From Micrasema longulum (lineage: Eukaryota; Arthropoda; Insecta; Trichoptera; Brachycentridae): 64,000 bases of DNA. The position numbers and the translations under genes were made by a program. The notes below the pieces were generated by a model. That model was given only the letters and a program-made list of their open reading frames with translations, was not told the origin of the DNA and made no database searches. Numbering within the stretch: the stretch's first letter is position 1; every line of letters begins with the position of its first letter. The DNA lies in NCBI GenBank assembly GCA_022494885.1, contig JAGVSM010003929.1:1-64000 (forward strand). The letters are read 5' to 3'. Positions 20,501-31,601 of this stretch are shown piece after piece.

Positions 20501-23500
20501 GTGCCATGTCTTTCTCGGTCTTCCTCATTTTCTGCATCCATCAACATTTGCATTGTAGATCCTCTTAGCCACTATTTAGCTGTTAATTAGCTCTATACAT
20601 CCAAACCAAAATAGCACTCCTTTCTTGATACATTCATTCTTAATTAAAATTTAATTCTCATCCATCAAACGAAGTAATAGTTTCATATAGTAGACTAGTA
20701 GAGGGTGTTGTTAGTTATCACTATTGGTATTAACTAATTTTATGGAAAAATGAGCTAATGAAGCAATTGGTTCGATTTATGTTATTTATTGTCAATTTTT
20801 TGTGGAATTTCATTGCATCTTCAGACTGGTCCAGTTTGAAGATGCCCATTAGAGGGTGAAAGCGCTAATTGATCAAATAAATAAGTGGAAGTGTACCAAG
20901 AATTTTTCATTTGTAACTTATATTCAAATATAAGTTATTATATAATTGAGTAATTGGGGATAGAACACTTAATTGATCATTAGAATGACCCATATTTGAG
21001 TTCTGAAGTAGGTAGATGGTTATTTTTTTCTGTGATTCCCTTGATTTGTTAAAACAATAATTCATACGAATCACCTTGTAAAACAATTGTGACAGTGGGT
21101 TCCAAAATACTGAGGATTAAGGCACGCTGCATATGGATTTTCAACCACTAAATTATCTCCAATGTTGATGTTATCTGCAGCGGAAATAAACCTTCCCTGT
21201 AAAACAAAAAAAAAATACAAACTTCAATCTTATTTGGGATCCATATCCATGTCATTTGGATCCATCATAAGTTCTGTTAAAATATTCATACTTCAGACAA
21301 AATATTTATTTTCTTGTATATTTTTTTTATTTTATTTTATTTTATTTAGGAAATCAACAGTTCTACATACATATTTTTAGTAAACAAACAGATATAGTGT
21401 ATAAACTCAGAACTATTAACAGATTTCCACATAGTATACAAAGTTAGTAAAGAAAATATACTACATATCAAATAAATACATACAATTTATACATATAAAA
21501 ATGTTATTTTCATGTACTCAATAATTAAAGATTTTAAAAATATTTATTTTAAGAACATTAAGTTACTGTAAATTGGGCGGGATAAGGACAAAAATGATTG
21601 AAGAAAGGATAAGGAGGGGAGGGGAGATGTACATATTTATTATTATAATGTCTACTAAGTTACATAATACATTTTTAGTGTAAATTTTAAATCTGACAGA
21701 GTGATGTTTGTGTAATCTATATTTTTAAATTTTGTATTGTACATTGAAAAAGTCCTACGAAAAAAAGCATTTTTAACATACAATGTTTTACTTATTGGTA
21801 CATGAAACAGGTGGTACCGTCTACAAATCCTAGCTGGCACATGTATTGTTATTATACCAAGCAGCTCTGTACAGTCAACCATTCCTGTCATAATTTTGTA
21901 AAGCAGTAGTTGGTCCGCACACACTCTGCGGTATTGTAGAGAAATGATTCCATGGAAGGTGGAGGCAGTGAGAGTAGATACATAAGAAATACCGGTTTTG
22001 TATTTAAGGTACTTTATAAATTTGTTTTGAATATTTTCTATTCTACTTATATATATGGCATACTGGGGATTCCATATCTGAGAGGCGTATTCCAAATGGC
22101 TTCTGACAAATGTATAATATAATGAAATAAGGGCCTTTGGATTATCAAAGTGTTTACTCATTCGAATTATGAAACCTAACATGCTCAATGCTTTGGAGGT
22201 AATTTTATTGATATGCGATTCAAAAAGTAGTTTTGAGTCTAAAACAATCCCAAGATCTTTAATTTCGTGCTTTCTCATTAGTACATTATTGTTTAGTTTG
22301 TAATCAAAATTAAGAATTTTTTCTTTTCCTTGTGAATGTAATACAGACACATTTATTTATATTCAAAAACAGTTTATTTTCAATACAATAGTCAGTTAGA
22401 CGATTAAGATCGTCTTGAATCATGAGGCAATCTTCTCGAGATTTAACTTTAGCGTATATTTTCATATCATCGGCATAAAGAAGAAATTTTGAATAACGAA
22501 AGCAAAAATCAATGTCATTTATATATATATAAGAAATAATAGGGGACCGAGTAGACTTCCCTGGGGAACACCAGAGGAGATTTCTGCCCAGTCAGATTTA
22601 TACCCGCCAATTACTACCGATTGACATCGATTACTAATATATGATATCAGCCAGCGCAGAAGATCACCATGTATGTATATCACCTTTCTTAAAAACTTAT
22701 CTCCTGTGTATTTTTTTTCAATTGATGCTTACTTTATTCAGTAGTGGTAGATTTTTATCTTGTAATCTATATTTTTAATATTTACCTGTCTTTCATTTTC
22801 AGATATCTTAAGTAGTTTTGAGGCACTAACTATATCTGCATGTTCCCCTCCTGACAGCGGAATTTCTGAAAAACATTTTGGTTGGTACATAATTTTATCT
22901 GGTTTAATAAACATTTTTCGACAAGCAGACAACAACATTTCTTCACTAAAATAGTCCTATGGGTATTTTAATTATGTACCCGTGTACCCCTTTTGTATGT
23001 AATGTATTTATTTAGATAGCTTTACAAATAAAATTTGAACACCTAGTTATACCTAGCATGGGTATGTAATACCTGGGTAAGATGCTGATCTCGTAATTTC
23101 TGATTTATCAAATAATATTTCTGATTTATCAAATAATATTATTCTAACTCTGATATGATTAGAATTCAATGAACGAAAACATAAATACCTTTTTCCAATC
23201 CAATACATGGACTATTACTGCTGTTACTATTTACTATCTTGAGTTCCCTTAATATTTCTCTTAAAAACTGTTTTAAGGAATCCGTTAGTGGGCCTAAAAT
23301 AAAAAAAATATATATACTAGGTAGGAAATTGCATTATTCTAAATATGATTCATAATATTATTATTATAATCATGTGTGTACCATGTTGAAGCGAAGCATT
23401 AATATCTGCCTTTACCAAATTTGTTTTTTCTTCCTTCAAAAGGCAGTGCGCTCTGAGAAGTAATATTTGTGAAAACAAATTAGTTTCTTGAGTTTTAGAA

Positions 23501-26500
23501 GTCAATGTTTTTGATGAATATATAGCAATAGGAGCTCGAAGTTGAGCTTGGCTGCATTTCTCTCGGCATTGCTGCCATTGTTGAGCCTTCCATAGTTGTT
23601 GTGCTTCAATAAATAATTTATTTGCTGTTTTATCACATTTTTTTCGATACACTTCTGTAACTGTAAATGTCTTCAATACATTGGAAAATATCTGTAAAAT
23701 TAGTTTTATTAAATTTGCATTTTTTTTTAATGTATTAAATTTGCATTTAAAAAAATGTACTAAGAAGAATTTTATTTTATTTAAAAAACATGTAGAAATA
23801 GCTTCTGCTAATCATAATCTTTCAAAATGCAACATTATTATTTGACATTTCAAATTCGCAAAGTTTATAAATCAAATGGAATAAATCTGCTAAGCTTAGC
23901 ACAAAAATTAAAGTTGAACCTGTATTATAATATTATTATGTTACCCTCAGTAAAGTTATGTAGGTATCTAGTTCTGAACCTTTCAGTGGTTTGAATGTCA
24001 AATCTGACTAGGCGTAAATAAGTTTTCAAAATATTTTTTAGTATCCAGTCATATTACTATGTGTATTTATAAATGTCCTGACTTTCAGAAAACAAATTTT
24101 TAAAATATTTAGCGACACTATTTATCCGTAGGGGTGGTATCTAAGACCAACTTTTCTATGTTGTTTTAGTCATGTTCGCTTACTAGGGTAAATTAGGGTT
24201 TACAACGCCTTTTCATCAAAAGTTTAAGAAAAAAAATCTAAATTTTAATATGGATATGGATATGTCAATTGGAGATATGTTGTTCATAATTTATTATTTA
24301 TAAACCAATTTTACGATAAATAAACACATTAATTTATTTAAATAAAAATTAAGATTTTTAAAGTAAAAAAAAATTGTACATAAAGCTTGCGTGGACCTGC
24401 AGTTTTTTCTCTGTAAGGTACACCTTTTATTTTAATTTTATGTTATTCTTAAAAGTGTTATATTTAAAAAAAACATTAAAAACAGCTGCCATGCGCCACT
24501 GTGGTTAATATGGCTTATTTTCCTTTCAGACTACTTAATTTCTAGAAGGATTTTGTTCAATGATTAGCGCACTGTCCTGATACATTTCAAAATAATAATG
24601 TTATCATTCAAAACATTTTATTAAATATTAGTAAATAATTTTTTGTTACCACTTACTGACTTTTCTGCCTACCGGTTTTGTCAGAAAACTAATTACACTA
24701 CCATGCAAATCTCACTATACGCCTTCACCATAGTACCTAGTTGCACTACTGCTACCTGCTACCATCACGCCATTTCAGGCAGAGTGGATGGAACTTCACA
24801 AACGTCTATTCTAACACGTATTCCTAGCTTCTTCCACATTAATACGTCTTGTCACACATGCTCTTCGGTTCTGTCTGCTTTTGACATGACCAGACTTAAT
24901 ATTTTAGTTTATCTGTTCATGCCACGTCTTCTAGTTCCACAAAAATAAAAAAACCATCCGTGTTGATACGACACATGCTTCTAGTAGTTAACATTTACGT
25001 GCACTGATTATATATTTTTTATGCCTGATATTGTGGGAAAAATAGTTGAAAAAATGGTAGTGTAATTAGTGCCCTGACAAAGAGACAGGTACATCTCGAA
25101 ACCGATACACATAGGAAAGTTGGTCTGTAGTTATATTAAATTATTTGCCAACATTAAAAAATAATATATTAGCTCAAGTTTTAGAGATGATACAAGAAAC
25201 AAATTGAAAAAAGAAGTTTACCTTTTATAGACAAACAAATTGTACTATTTTGTGTCAATTAATTATATTTAAAATGGACTCAAAGCAACAGAACCCTTAA
25301 TCGATTTATAAAAATAAAATAAAAAAGCCTAAATAAATCCATTTTTCTAGCCTATTTCTTGGAACTAGAAACACCAACTTCCCTAACCAATAACATAAAG
25401 CAGTTTTTATTTTTTAAACAAAAAACAATGAGGGTGCAAAATTTAATCCTATGCAGTTAAAATGTATTTATATTTGTTACTTCGTTTTTTGATAATTTTT
25501 ATTTTTCAAAATAAACTTTGCTAATAAAACTAATTGTTTTATTTCATTCAAGTTTATTGAAAACCCCATAATTACTGTTATTTTGTTGCACATTTAAAAA
25601 AAGGAAAAATATCATAATCTAGTTTGAATCGATCATTCGATTCAAAATCCTGAGAATTACTTTCAGGAATATTTGTTTATTAAAATAAATACAATGTTAA
25701 GCTCATTTTTTTTCCAAATGTAATAACGTTTTCCCTAGAATCTTTTAATCCTTGTTTACTTAAGTGCTATTTACACTAATTACCTATATCTGCATCACAT
25801 ACCTAATGAACATAATGGATAGTTTAAAAAGTCTATGAATTGTTAGTATTAATATAATATGAAATTCCCTTGATGCATTCTAATAAGGAGTATTGTATTT
25901 CAAAATCTCACAACTCATATTACTATAACTCAAATTTTATCATTAACTCATTCGGTTTATATCCAAAAAAATATGAGGTACAAATGATTAATTTTATTTG
26001 TGCTTTTTCTTATTGGTGTTTTTTTTCTTCTATGATCGTTATTAGTTAAGTCGGCTTTTAATTAATTCTGTTGGCCTCGTAGTGTAGTGATCGGTGCGTT
26101 TACCTACTAAATTGGCCTCTGGAGAGGAGACTACACTTACAGAGAAATGGAGTCAACGTTAAAAATCTCGAGTCTACAAAAACGTAGAAATGACATTGAC
26201 TCCATATTCATGTTTAATTTTCTGAATGGCTTAATTGATGTACCATCGTTACTGGAACAAGTGACATTCAATGTTCCGATCCGCCGGTTGCGAAATAATA
26301 ATGTGCTGTTCCTCAATCAACACAGCACAAACTATGGCTTGCATGCACCAATGTCCCGATTGTGTCATATTGTAAACTCGGGACAAGATCTGGACTTTTT
26401 TGGTGTAAGCCTTTATAGATTAAAAAATTTACTAAGATAGACCGGATCTTGTCTTGAGGTAGTAATTTATATTTTTTTTGTCCAAGCTTTAATTTTATTT

Positions 26501-29500
26501 AGTTGTATTTATTATTAGAAATTGTATTTACCATCGTTAGAATGGACTACATAAGTCCGTCAAATAAATAAATAAATATACAAGAGGTCTCAGGTTCGAT
26601 ACCCAACATAGTTGACATGAAATATTTATTTTAAAAGAATTTAGAAGAGACCCGACTTAACACGGAATTTTCTATCAAGTCGGGACAAAAAAAAATTTGT
26701 GCAATGATAAAATTGTGTATTGAGTGCATTAAATAAATAAAATTTTAAAATTTAAAAAGTGGTTCTACGCTAGATCATTTCATAGTTGCTGGACCGGTAC
26801 CTGAACTAATCATCTTACCCTTAAGTAACAAAAAAAATTAGATACACTGCGATTGGTGTATCGATTCAGTGCCCTATGCACCATTATGTGTGAAAGGGGA
26901 ATGATGGTGATAATTATCAATTTATATACAACCCATAAGAAATTCTATAAGTTTTAATATATTTATAAAGTTTAATTTTAAAAAAACCATCTCTTGATGT
27001 CGTAAAAAATGACAACCGAGAGTTCAAAATGAGTTGGCCTACATATCAGCTTCTTCTCAGGAAAAAAAAACTGAGAATTCTAACGAAAGTCACGTTCACG
27101 AAAGCGATTTCTAGGCAGATTCGATGTTCCAACCACTGTGCGCCGCGGCGCGGAGGTGACGTCACAAATTTCACCGGGGATTTTAAAACGAAAATTTTTT
27201 GTCTTCACAAAAGTGAAAACGCATTACCTACCCAATTGATGATTATTTTAACAGTCATTATAATTTTAAAAACTATCTGCGTATTCAATTACTAAGTATC
27301 TTATTCATAAAAGTATCAATAAATTAGGTATCCTGTCAAAAAACATTTAAAAAAATGATAAATAATCACGATAGTTGTGTTTGAGAATGGGGTAGAGAGA
27401 ACATAAACATATTGTTATTATCATCAAACTCCTATCCAAACCCGAAGGTGCATAGGGCACTGCAGAGGCTTTTTTCCCATGATCATATGGGGGGGGGGAC
27501 AAGTGCTCCATGCCTAGAGCACTTTTGACAGTTAATCCGCCTCTGGGGCACTGTACTGGTACATCAAATGCAGCGTACCTCTATCATCAATCGGTTACAT
27601 AAATGTAAGGTGATCAGGTGCCAGTCCAGGGACAATGAAATATTGCATTTTAAACCATCTTATAAACAAATATTTCTTGTCGAACTTGCCAGGAATCGAT
27701 CCTGGGACCTCAAGCATGATAGGCGAACGCGCCAACCACTACACTTTGAAATAGACCTATCTCAACTAGATTTCCTTTTGTGCATTTCCAAATGTGCATT
27801 ACATATTCACGAATACATAGGTTATTATTTGAGATACAAAATATTTTATTTATGTAACAATGTATGTAGGTAAAGGTAACGCACCACTCACACAGATGTA
27901 AAACTTGTATACAGCGTGTTACTTTTCTGTATAAATTATATTTTATTCAATTATTATTATTTCCTAACATTTTTATTAACATATTTTATGTCCAATTTGT
28001 GGTATAGTGGTTAGCGTATTTGGTTGCCGTGCATGAGGTTGACGTGAAATGTTTATTCAGGGTGATTTTTCATTTATTGCATTTTTAATAACTTTTTTTT
28101 ATGTAAAAAATATAATAAAATTAGCAGTGATTACTAAGACCCGGACGGTTCGTAGCAAAGCGTCTAGTGCCGCATGCCGCGTCGTAGTAAATGCATTACA
28201 AAAAAATAAAATTATTACTGTTTTTCATAATTCTACTGTATCAATACAATATAGACTAATTGCAGCTATAATTATCTGGAACTTATTTTGATGACAGAAA
28301 ATATTTATTTGACATGAAAGTTTTCTTAGAATTTGGTCAGCACCTCTGCAAAGCAATTTCTGCTATGTGAAAATTACCAGGGTTAATATGCAGGCACTAT
28401 CCGAAGGGAATTTCTAAAATATTTTATTATTTAAAATAATTAGATATTCACAGAAGTGCATCAATAAAATAGTGGTATATATTATGTACTTAATTAATCG
28501 TACCTACTTGAATTAATCGTTTTACATTTATTCTCTTGTTGTCGGGTCTAAAGACAAGTTTTGTAAAATTTAAATATAGGTAGGTACATACTTATGAATA
28601 TTTTCGGTTGAAAATTGTTAGTGCATTCGATTACTTACTTATTGATTTTAGTATTTACTCAGTGGCCCAATATTTTTTTGTTTCGTGTTAATGTGGGAAA
28701 ATGCAAACGCGCAAAGCGGCAAACCGGTAAACAAAAGTGAACTTTAAAATATTATTTTTACTATACAGGATGTTCTTTAAACCCTGTCACATCCGAAACC
28801 ACGATGATCAGTATGAGCAAGAAGACATATTGGCACCTTAAAATAAATTTTTAGAGCGAATAAAATTTACAAAAATAAAATATTAAAAAAAACAAACGGT
28901 TGCTTACTTCTGCAGGGGAGAAACGAGGAAGGGGAGTCTAATATACTGTCAACCACCCGGCGGCGCCCCTCCCCCTCGTTTCTCCCCTGCAGAAGTACGC
29001 AACCATTTGTTTTTAAAAATATTTTCTTTTAAAAACATTTGTTCGTTCTAAATATTTTTTTTAATATGCTAATATGTCTTCTTGCCCATACTGATCATCG
29101 TGGTTTCGGATGTGACAGGGTTTAAAAAACACCCTGTATATTGAGTCTTAAAAATGATGAACGAAAGCACTTAAACTTTTTGACAAATGTGTGACGATTG
29201 CGAGACGGGTGATTTAAAAATAAATATAATATACCTTTATATAAATCACAATGCCAATAACATTTACTTTTAATTATTATTTGGTCTTTTTGATCCATGT
29301 TTTTTATTTATGATATAATATTTTTTTATGTATCCACCAAAATACTTAATTTCGGTGTAGGTATACATAAAAAAATTAGCACCGAGATTAAACTAGATTT
29401 ATCCGAATTCACTGGAATTGCTACCGCAGCATAAACGTTCGCTTTTATTTTTAAAATATTTTTATTATTATGTCATTGTATCTAAAAAAAAACATGGAAA

Positions 29501-30419
29501 AAAAACAATAAATTTATATCTGCGTTATCCAGTCATAAATCATACTTGTAAATGCGGCTTATTTCATACAACGCCAACGGTAAAAATCCACACGGCACAA
29601 TAATACAGTCGCGAACTTACGGATCAGAGGTCCAAGGTTCGCACCCCGCTCTACTACAACTTGGTTCCCATTTTCTAATAATGAGTTATTCACAACTCGT
29701 TGAAAATAGCTCCCCAAATTGGAATATTTGGGTAAATCATTAGAACGCAAATACAATATATATTTACTTATATACATAGGGGGTGGGTTGATATTTATAG
29801 CATTCTAATTTATTTTTTTATTACATTTATTTATTTAACAACAGGCAAATGCAATAAGATCACTAATCTCAACTTGATTTCTTTTTGCGGGATTTTCATC
29901 TAAGAGTAGCCTCAGAATACATTAAAAATAAATACAAAATAATTTAAGTAATAAAAATGTCAATCCACCGTATTTTTACCGTGCCGTGTGGATTTGGACG
30001 ATTCGTGATAATTGAGCGTACACACTATTGTATCCTTCGGAAGCATGTAGAGACACACCAATACTTGGCCATTTGAATGTATTGAATGGCCTCAACTAGA
30101 ATTGAGTTAACATACTGGGTAAAACTTATTATGGTATTCAAAGTGAAATAATAATGTGTATCTTTCAACGGGCATCAACCTATATTATTTAATTTGTGGT
30201 TTCATATTGCATGTGAATACTTACATCGTCTTGATTAATTAAAGATTTAATAAAATCTTCTCCATACAATGGCTTCTTCCACATATCCTCAGCCCATTGC
30301 CTTATCCTCGTATTTATTGTAATATTTTCAACCAACGAACTGAAGAAGCCTCTCGCCTCTTCTTGAATTGTTTTAATATTACAAAGTGATGTAAATTTAG
30401 GATCACTGTCTTCTTCCAT
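17517..30419 (-). CDS. SMYD4-like: SET and MYND domain protein of the SMYD4 type, complete (11 exons, 675 aa)
   Basis: Coding exons (minus strand): 30225-30419, 23382-23691, 23189-23293, 22786-22940, 21075-21196, 19732-19853, 19337-19645, 19084-19249, 18619-18843, 17821-17965, 17517-17690. Phases join throughout, giving 2028 bases. Residues 66-170 are TPR-like (KKCDKTANKLFIEAQQLWKA). The SET domain opens with GRFISAADNINIGDNLVVEN (about 256). A split MYND zinc finger follows (THCHNCFTR, CPDC, FCGEKC, YHQYEC; 290-330). The SET core has CAIYSTASLFNHDCSPTIIR (about 475-495) and the post-SET YWFNCQCLPC. SMYD4 proteins are lysine methyltransferase-like; the catalytic NHxC is present. The last exons match the SMYD4 C-terminal region. 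Intron 1 is 6.5 kb and full of mobile elements. Confidence 0.93.
18003..18170 (+). repeat. tRNA-derived SINE family C copy in an SMYD4 intron
   Basis: Head GTGGCTAGTGTTGCAGACTC and B-box-like AGTTTGAACCCC, then CCATTTTCTAATAGTGACTT, ATTTACAACTCG and AATATTTGGGTAAAT. The last motifs are shared with 29600-29760. Confidence 0.75.
20330..20640 (-). mobile_element. RTE-like LINE 3' fragment in an SMYD4 intron
   Basis: On the minus strand it contains GATCTACAATGCAAATGTTG and the coding tail MRRCMNIEEARYVCEDRVIW, then HSILSTHP, which aligns with the end of the RTE copy at 10330-11712. The frames are broken. No TSD was found. Confidence 0.7.
21640..22715 (-). mobile_element. 5'-truncated Jockey-like retrotransposon in an SMYD4 intron
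   Basis: The minus strand carries reverse transcriptase motifs: VIYIHGDLLRWLISYISN, ISSGVPQGSLLGPLLFLIYI, and LLYADDMKIYAKVKSR with an intact YADD. LDSKLLFESHINKITSKAL and TFVRSHLEYASQIWNPQY follow, and the frame ends KFTLKMYYVT with a stop at 21655. One frame break lies near 22350. It lacks the endonuclease and the first half of RT. It lies between the SMYD4 exons at 21196 and 22786. Confidence 0.85.
24630..25150. mobile_element. Penelope arms in inverted order around an RTE 3' tail
   Basis: The left arm (24630-24680, CCACTTACTGACTTTTCTGC, CTACCGGTTTTGTCAG) is inverse to the right arm (25063-25150, CCCTGACAAAGAGACAGG, CATCTCGAAACCGATACAC). Between them, minus strand, 24765-24950 carries an RTE tail (TRRINVEEARNTC, SIHSA, LKWRDG). 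This repeats, smaller, the layout at 10030-12190. It sits in SMYD4 intron 1. Confidence 0.6.
26072..26920 (+). repeat. SINE family A copy interrupted by a Jockey fragment
   Basis: The tRNA-like head GGCCTCGTAGTGTAGTGATC is at 26074. The B-box part GAGGTCTCAGGTTCGATACC is found only at 26584, after the Jockey fragment. The body GTTGACATGAAATATTTA continues to GCCCTATGCACCATTATG at about 26890. SINE halves on either side of the LINE show which came first. Confidence 0.7.
26139..26580 (+). mobile_element. 5'-truncated Jockey-like fragment inside a SINE
   Basis: Encodes the ORF2 C-terminus: MESTLKISSLQKRRNDIDSI, LNGLIDVPSLLEQVTFNVPI, YGLHAPMSRLCHIVNSGQDL and FFGVSLYRLKNLL before a stop, then an (AATA)n tail. 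It is related to the copy at 2821-3493. A TSD is not clear. Confidence 0.8.
27430..27755 (-). repeat. tRNA-derived SINE family A copy, long
   Basis: On the minus strand it starts GTGTAGTGGTTGGCGCGTTC (A box), then GAGGTCCCAGGATCGATTCC (B box), GTCCCTGGACTGGCACC and ACAGTGCCCCAGAGGCGG. A poly-G run and an inserted stretch lie at 27480-27540. Best preserved tRNA head of this family in the window. Confidence 0.8.
28764..29138. mobile_element. Foldback MITE with arms of about 170 bp and TA target duplication
   Basis: The element starts TACAGGATGTTCTTTAAACC and ends with the near-complement, GGGTTTAAAAAACACCCTGTA, with TA on both sides (28762-28763 and 29139-29140). Arms match almost to the centre (CTGCAGGGGAGAAACGAGG versus CCTCGTTTCTCCCCTGCAG). 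The GC-rich centre (CACCCGGCGGCGCCCC) would be the hairpin loop. It lies in SMYD4 intron 1. No coding capacity. Confidence 0.85.
29600..29760 (+). repeat. tRNA-derived SINE family C copy in SMYD4 intron 1
   Basis: CACGGATCAGAGGTCC-type sequence appears here as TACGGATCAGAGGTCCAAGG with the B-box-like GGTTCGCACCCC. It continues CAACTTGGTTCCCATTTTC and ATATTTGGGTAAATCATTAG, as at 18003-18170. Confidence 0.75.
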
Positions 30420-31076
30420 TTTTTAAACGCCCTTTTAATCTGAAACATTCGAAACCCATGTCAAAACAAAATATACGTTTTTGTCGTGTAAAATGTAGTA
30501 ACCTTAATCCCAAATGTCAGGAATAAACTAACGAACTGATAAAACTAAAGTAGTAATAAAAAATATTTCCACGTACCTACGAATCATCAAACATGTAATC
30601 TGGAAATAAAACAAAATACGTACCGAGAGTCGGAAAGAGCAATATTTACTAATAAAATATCTTTAAATATTACCTAAGCAGGTGTATACTCTTAAATCGA
30701 ATTGATGTAGGAAATAAAATATCTGTTACATTTTATTTAACAAGAATGTCCATTTTGAGAATGCATTAATGCAATAAATCAATCTCAATTATATATAATA
30801 AGAATTATTTCATTTATCTTTAGGCGAAACGCGCAACCGGCAACGTGCTTTTCCCCGTGGTACTAAATCTAAAAATACGCAACGAGCACGACGCATCACG
30901 TACCGACGTACCCAACAACCCAACCTACTGAGTACTTCTTGTGGATAAAAATAGGAGAGATGATTTTAGGTTAAAATGAAAAATAAATATTTAACTGAAA
31001 ACTATTGTGAACGCTGCCATGAAGTTTTGTTTTTATATTCCAATGTCGTCCATATTTTGTATTATCATTTACAAAC
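30420..31076. promoter_or_regulatory. Upstream region of the SMYD4-like gene
   Basis: The start codon is at 30417-30419. The sequence above it has no ORF. It holds one richer patch at 30830-30900 (GAAACGCGCAACCGGCAACG, CGAGCACGACGCATCACG) in otherwise AT-rich DNA, which may be promoter sequence; this is a guess from composition. Confidence 0.3.
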
Positions 31077-31165
31077 ACAGTAGAACTACAACTATCTGAA
31101 TCAACTGGGACCGGACCCCATTCAAATAATAAACAATTCGGATAATTGTTTTTTTTCCGAAAAAG
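31077..31165. repeat. Possible pogo/Tigger-like MITE end
   Basis: ACAGTAGAACTACAACTATC followed by AACAATTCGGATAATTG resembles the ends of pogo-like elements (CAGTAGAACTxCxxTTATC). A similar start, ACAGTAGAACTACATTTATT, is at 42231. The second end is not identified here. Confidence 0.3.
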
Positions 31166-31601
31166 GAGTCTATTTTAATTAATTACTGTATGTACACCCC
31201 CTTCAAAATAAATAGCCGAACCCGTAAAAATAGAACTTAGATAAAAAAAAAATCCGTTCCATTCTAACACATTTTCCAATGTTATGCTTATTCGTATACC
31301 TATAATATGTATACCTATGTACTTTACATCAACGAAACACTAATTTTGACATTTAAAAGAAAAGTTTTAAGAGTTTTTTCTATTCGAGACAAAAAACATT
31401 TTTTTTTTTTTTTTTTTTTAAATCCTTTAATTGTTATGCTCCAAACTCTTTAAACTGAAATATTGAATTTTAACAACAATTATTCCCTTTTCTAAAAATA
31501 TTAATAGTTACCTTTCGTTGTCCCCGTGGTAGGACTTTGAATGTACTGAACCAATTTCGAAAAGAAAATTAGCTTGTAAATCTTATCATCAACATACGAC
31601 T

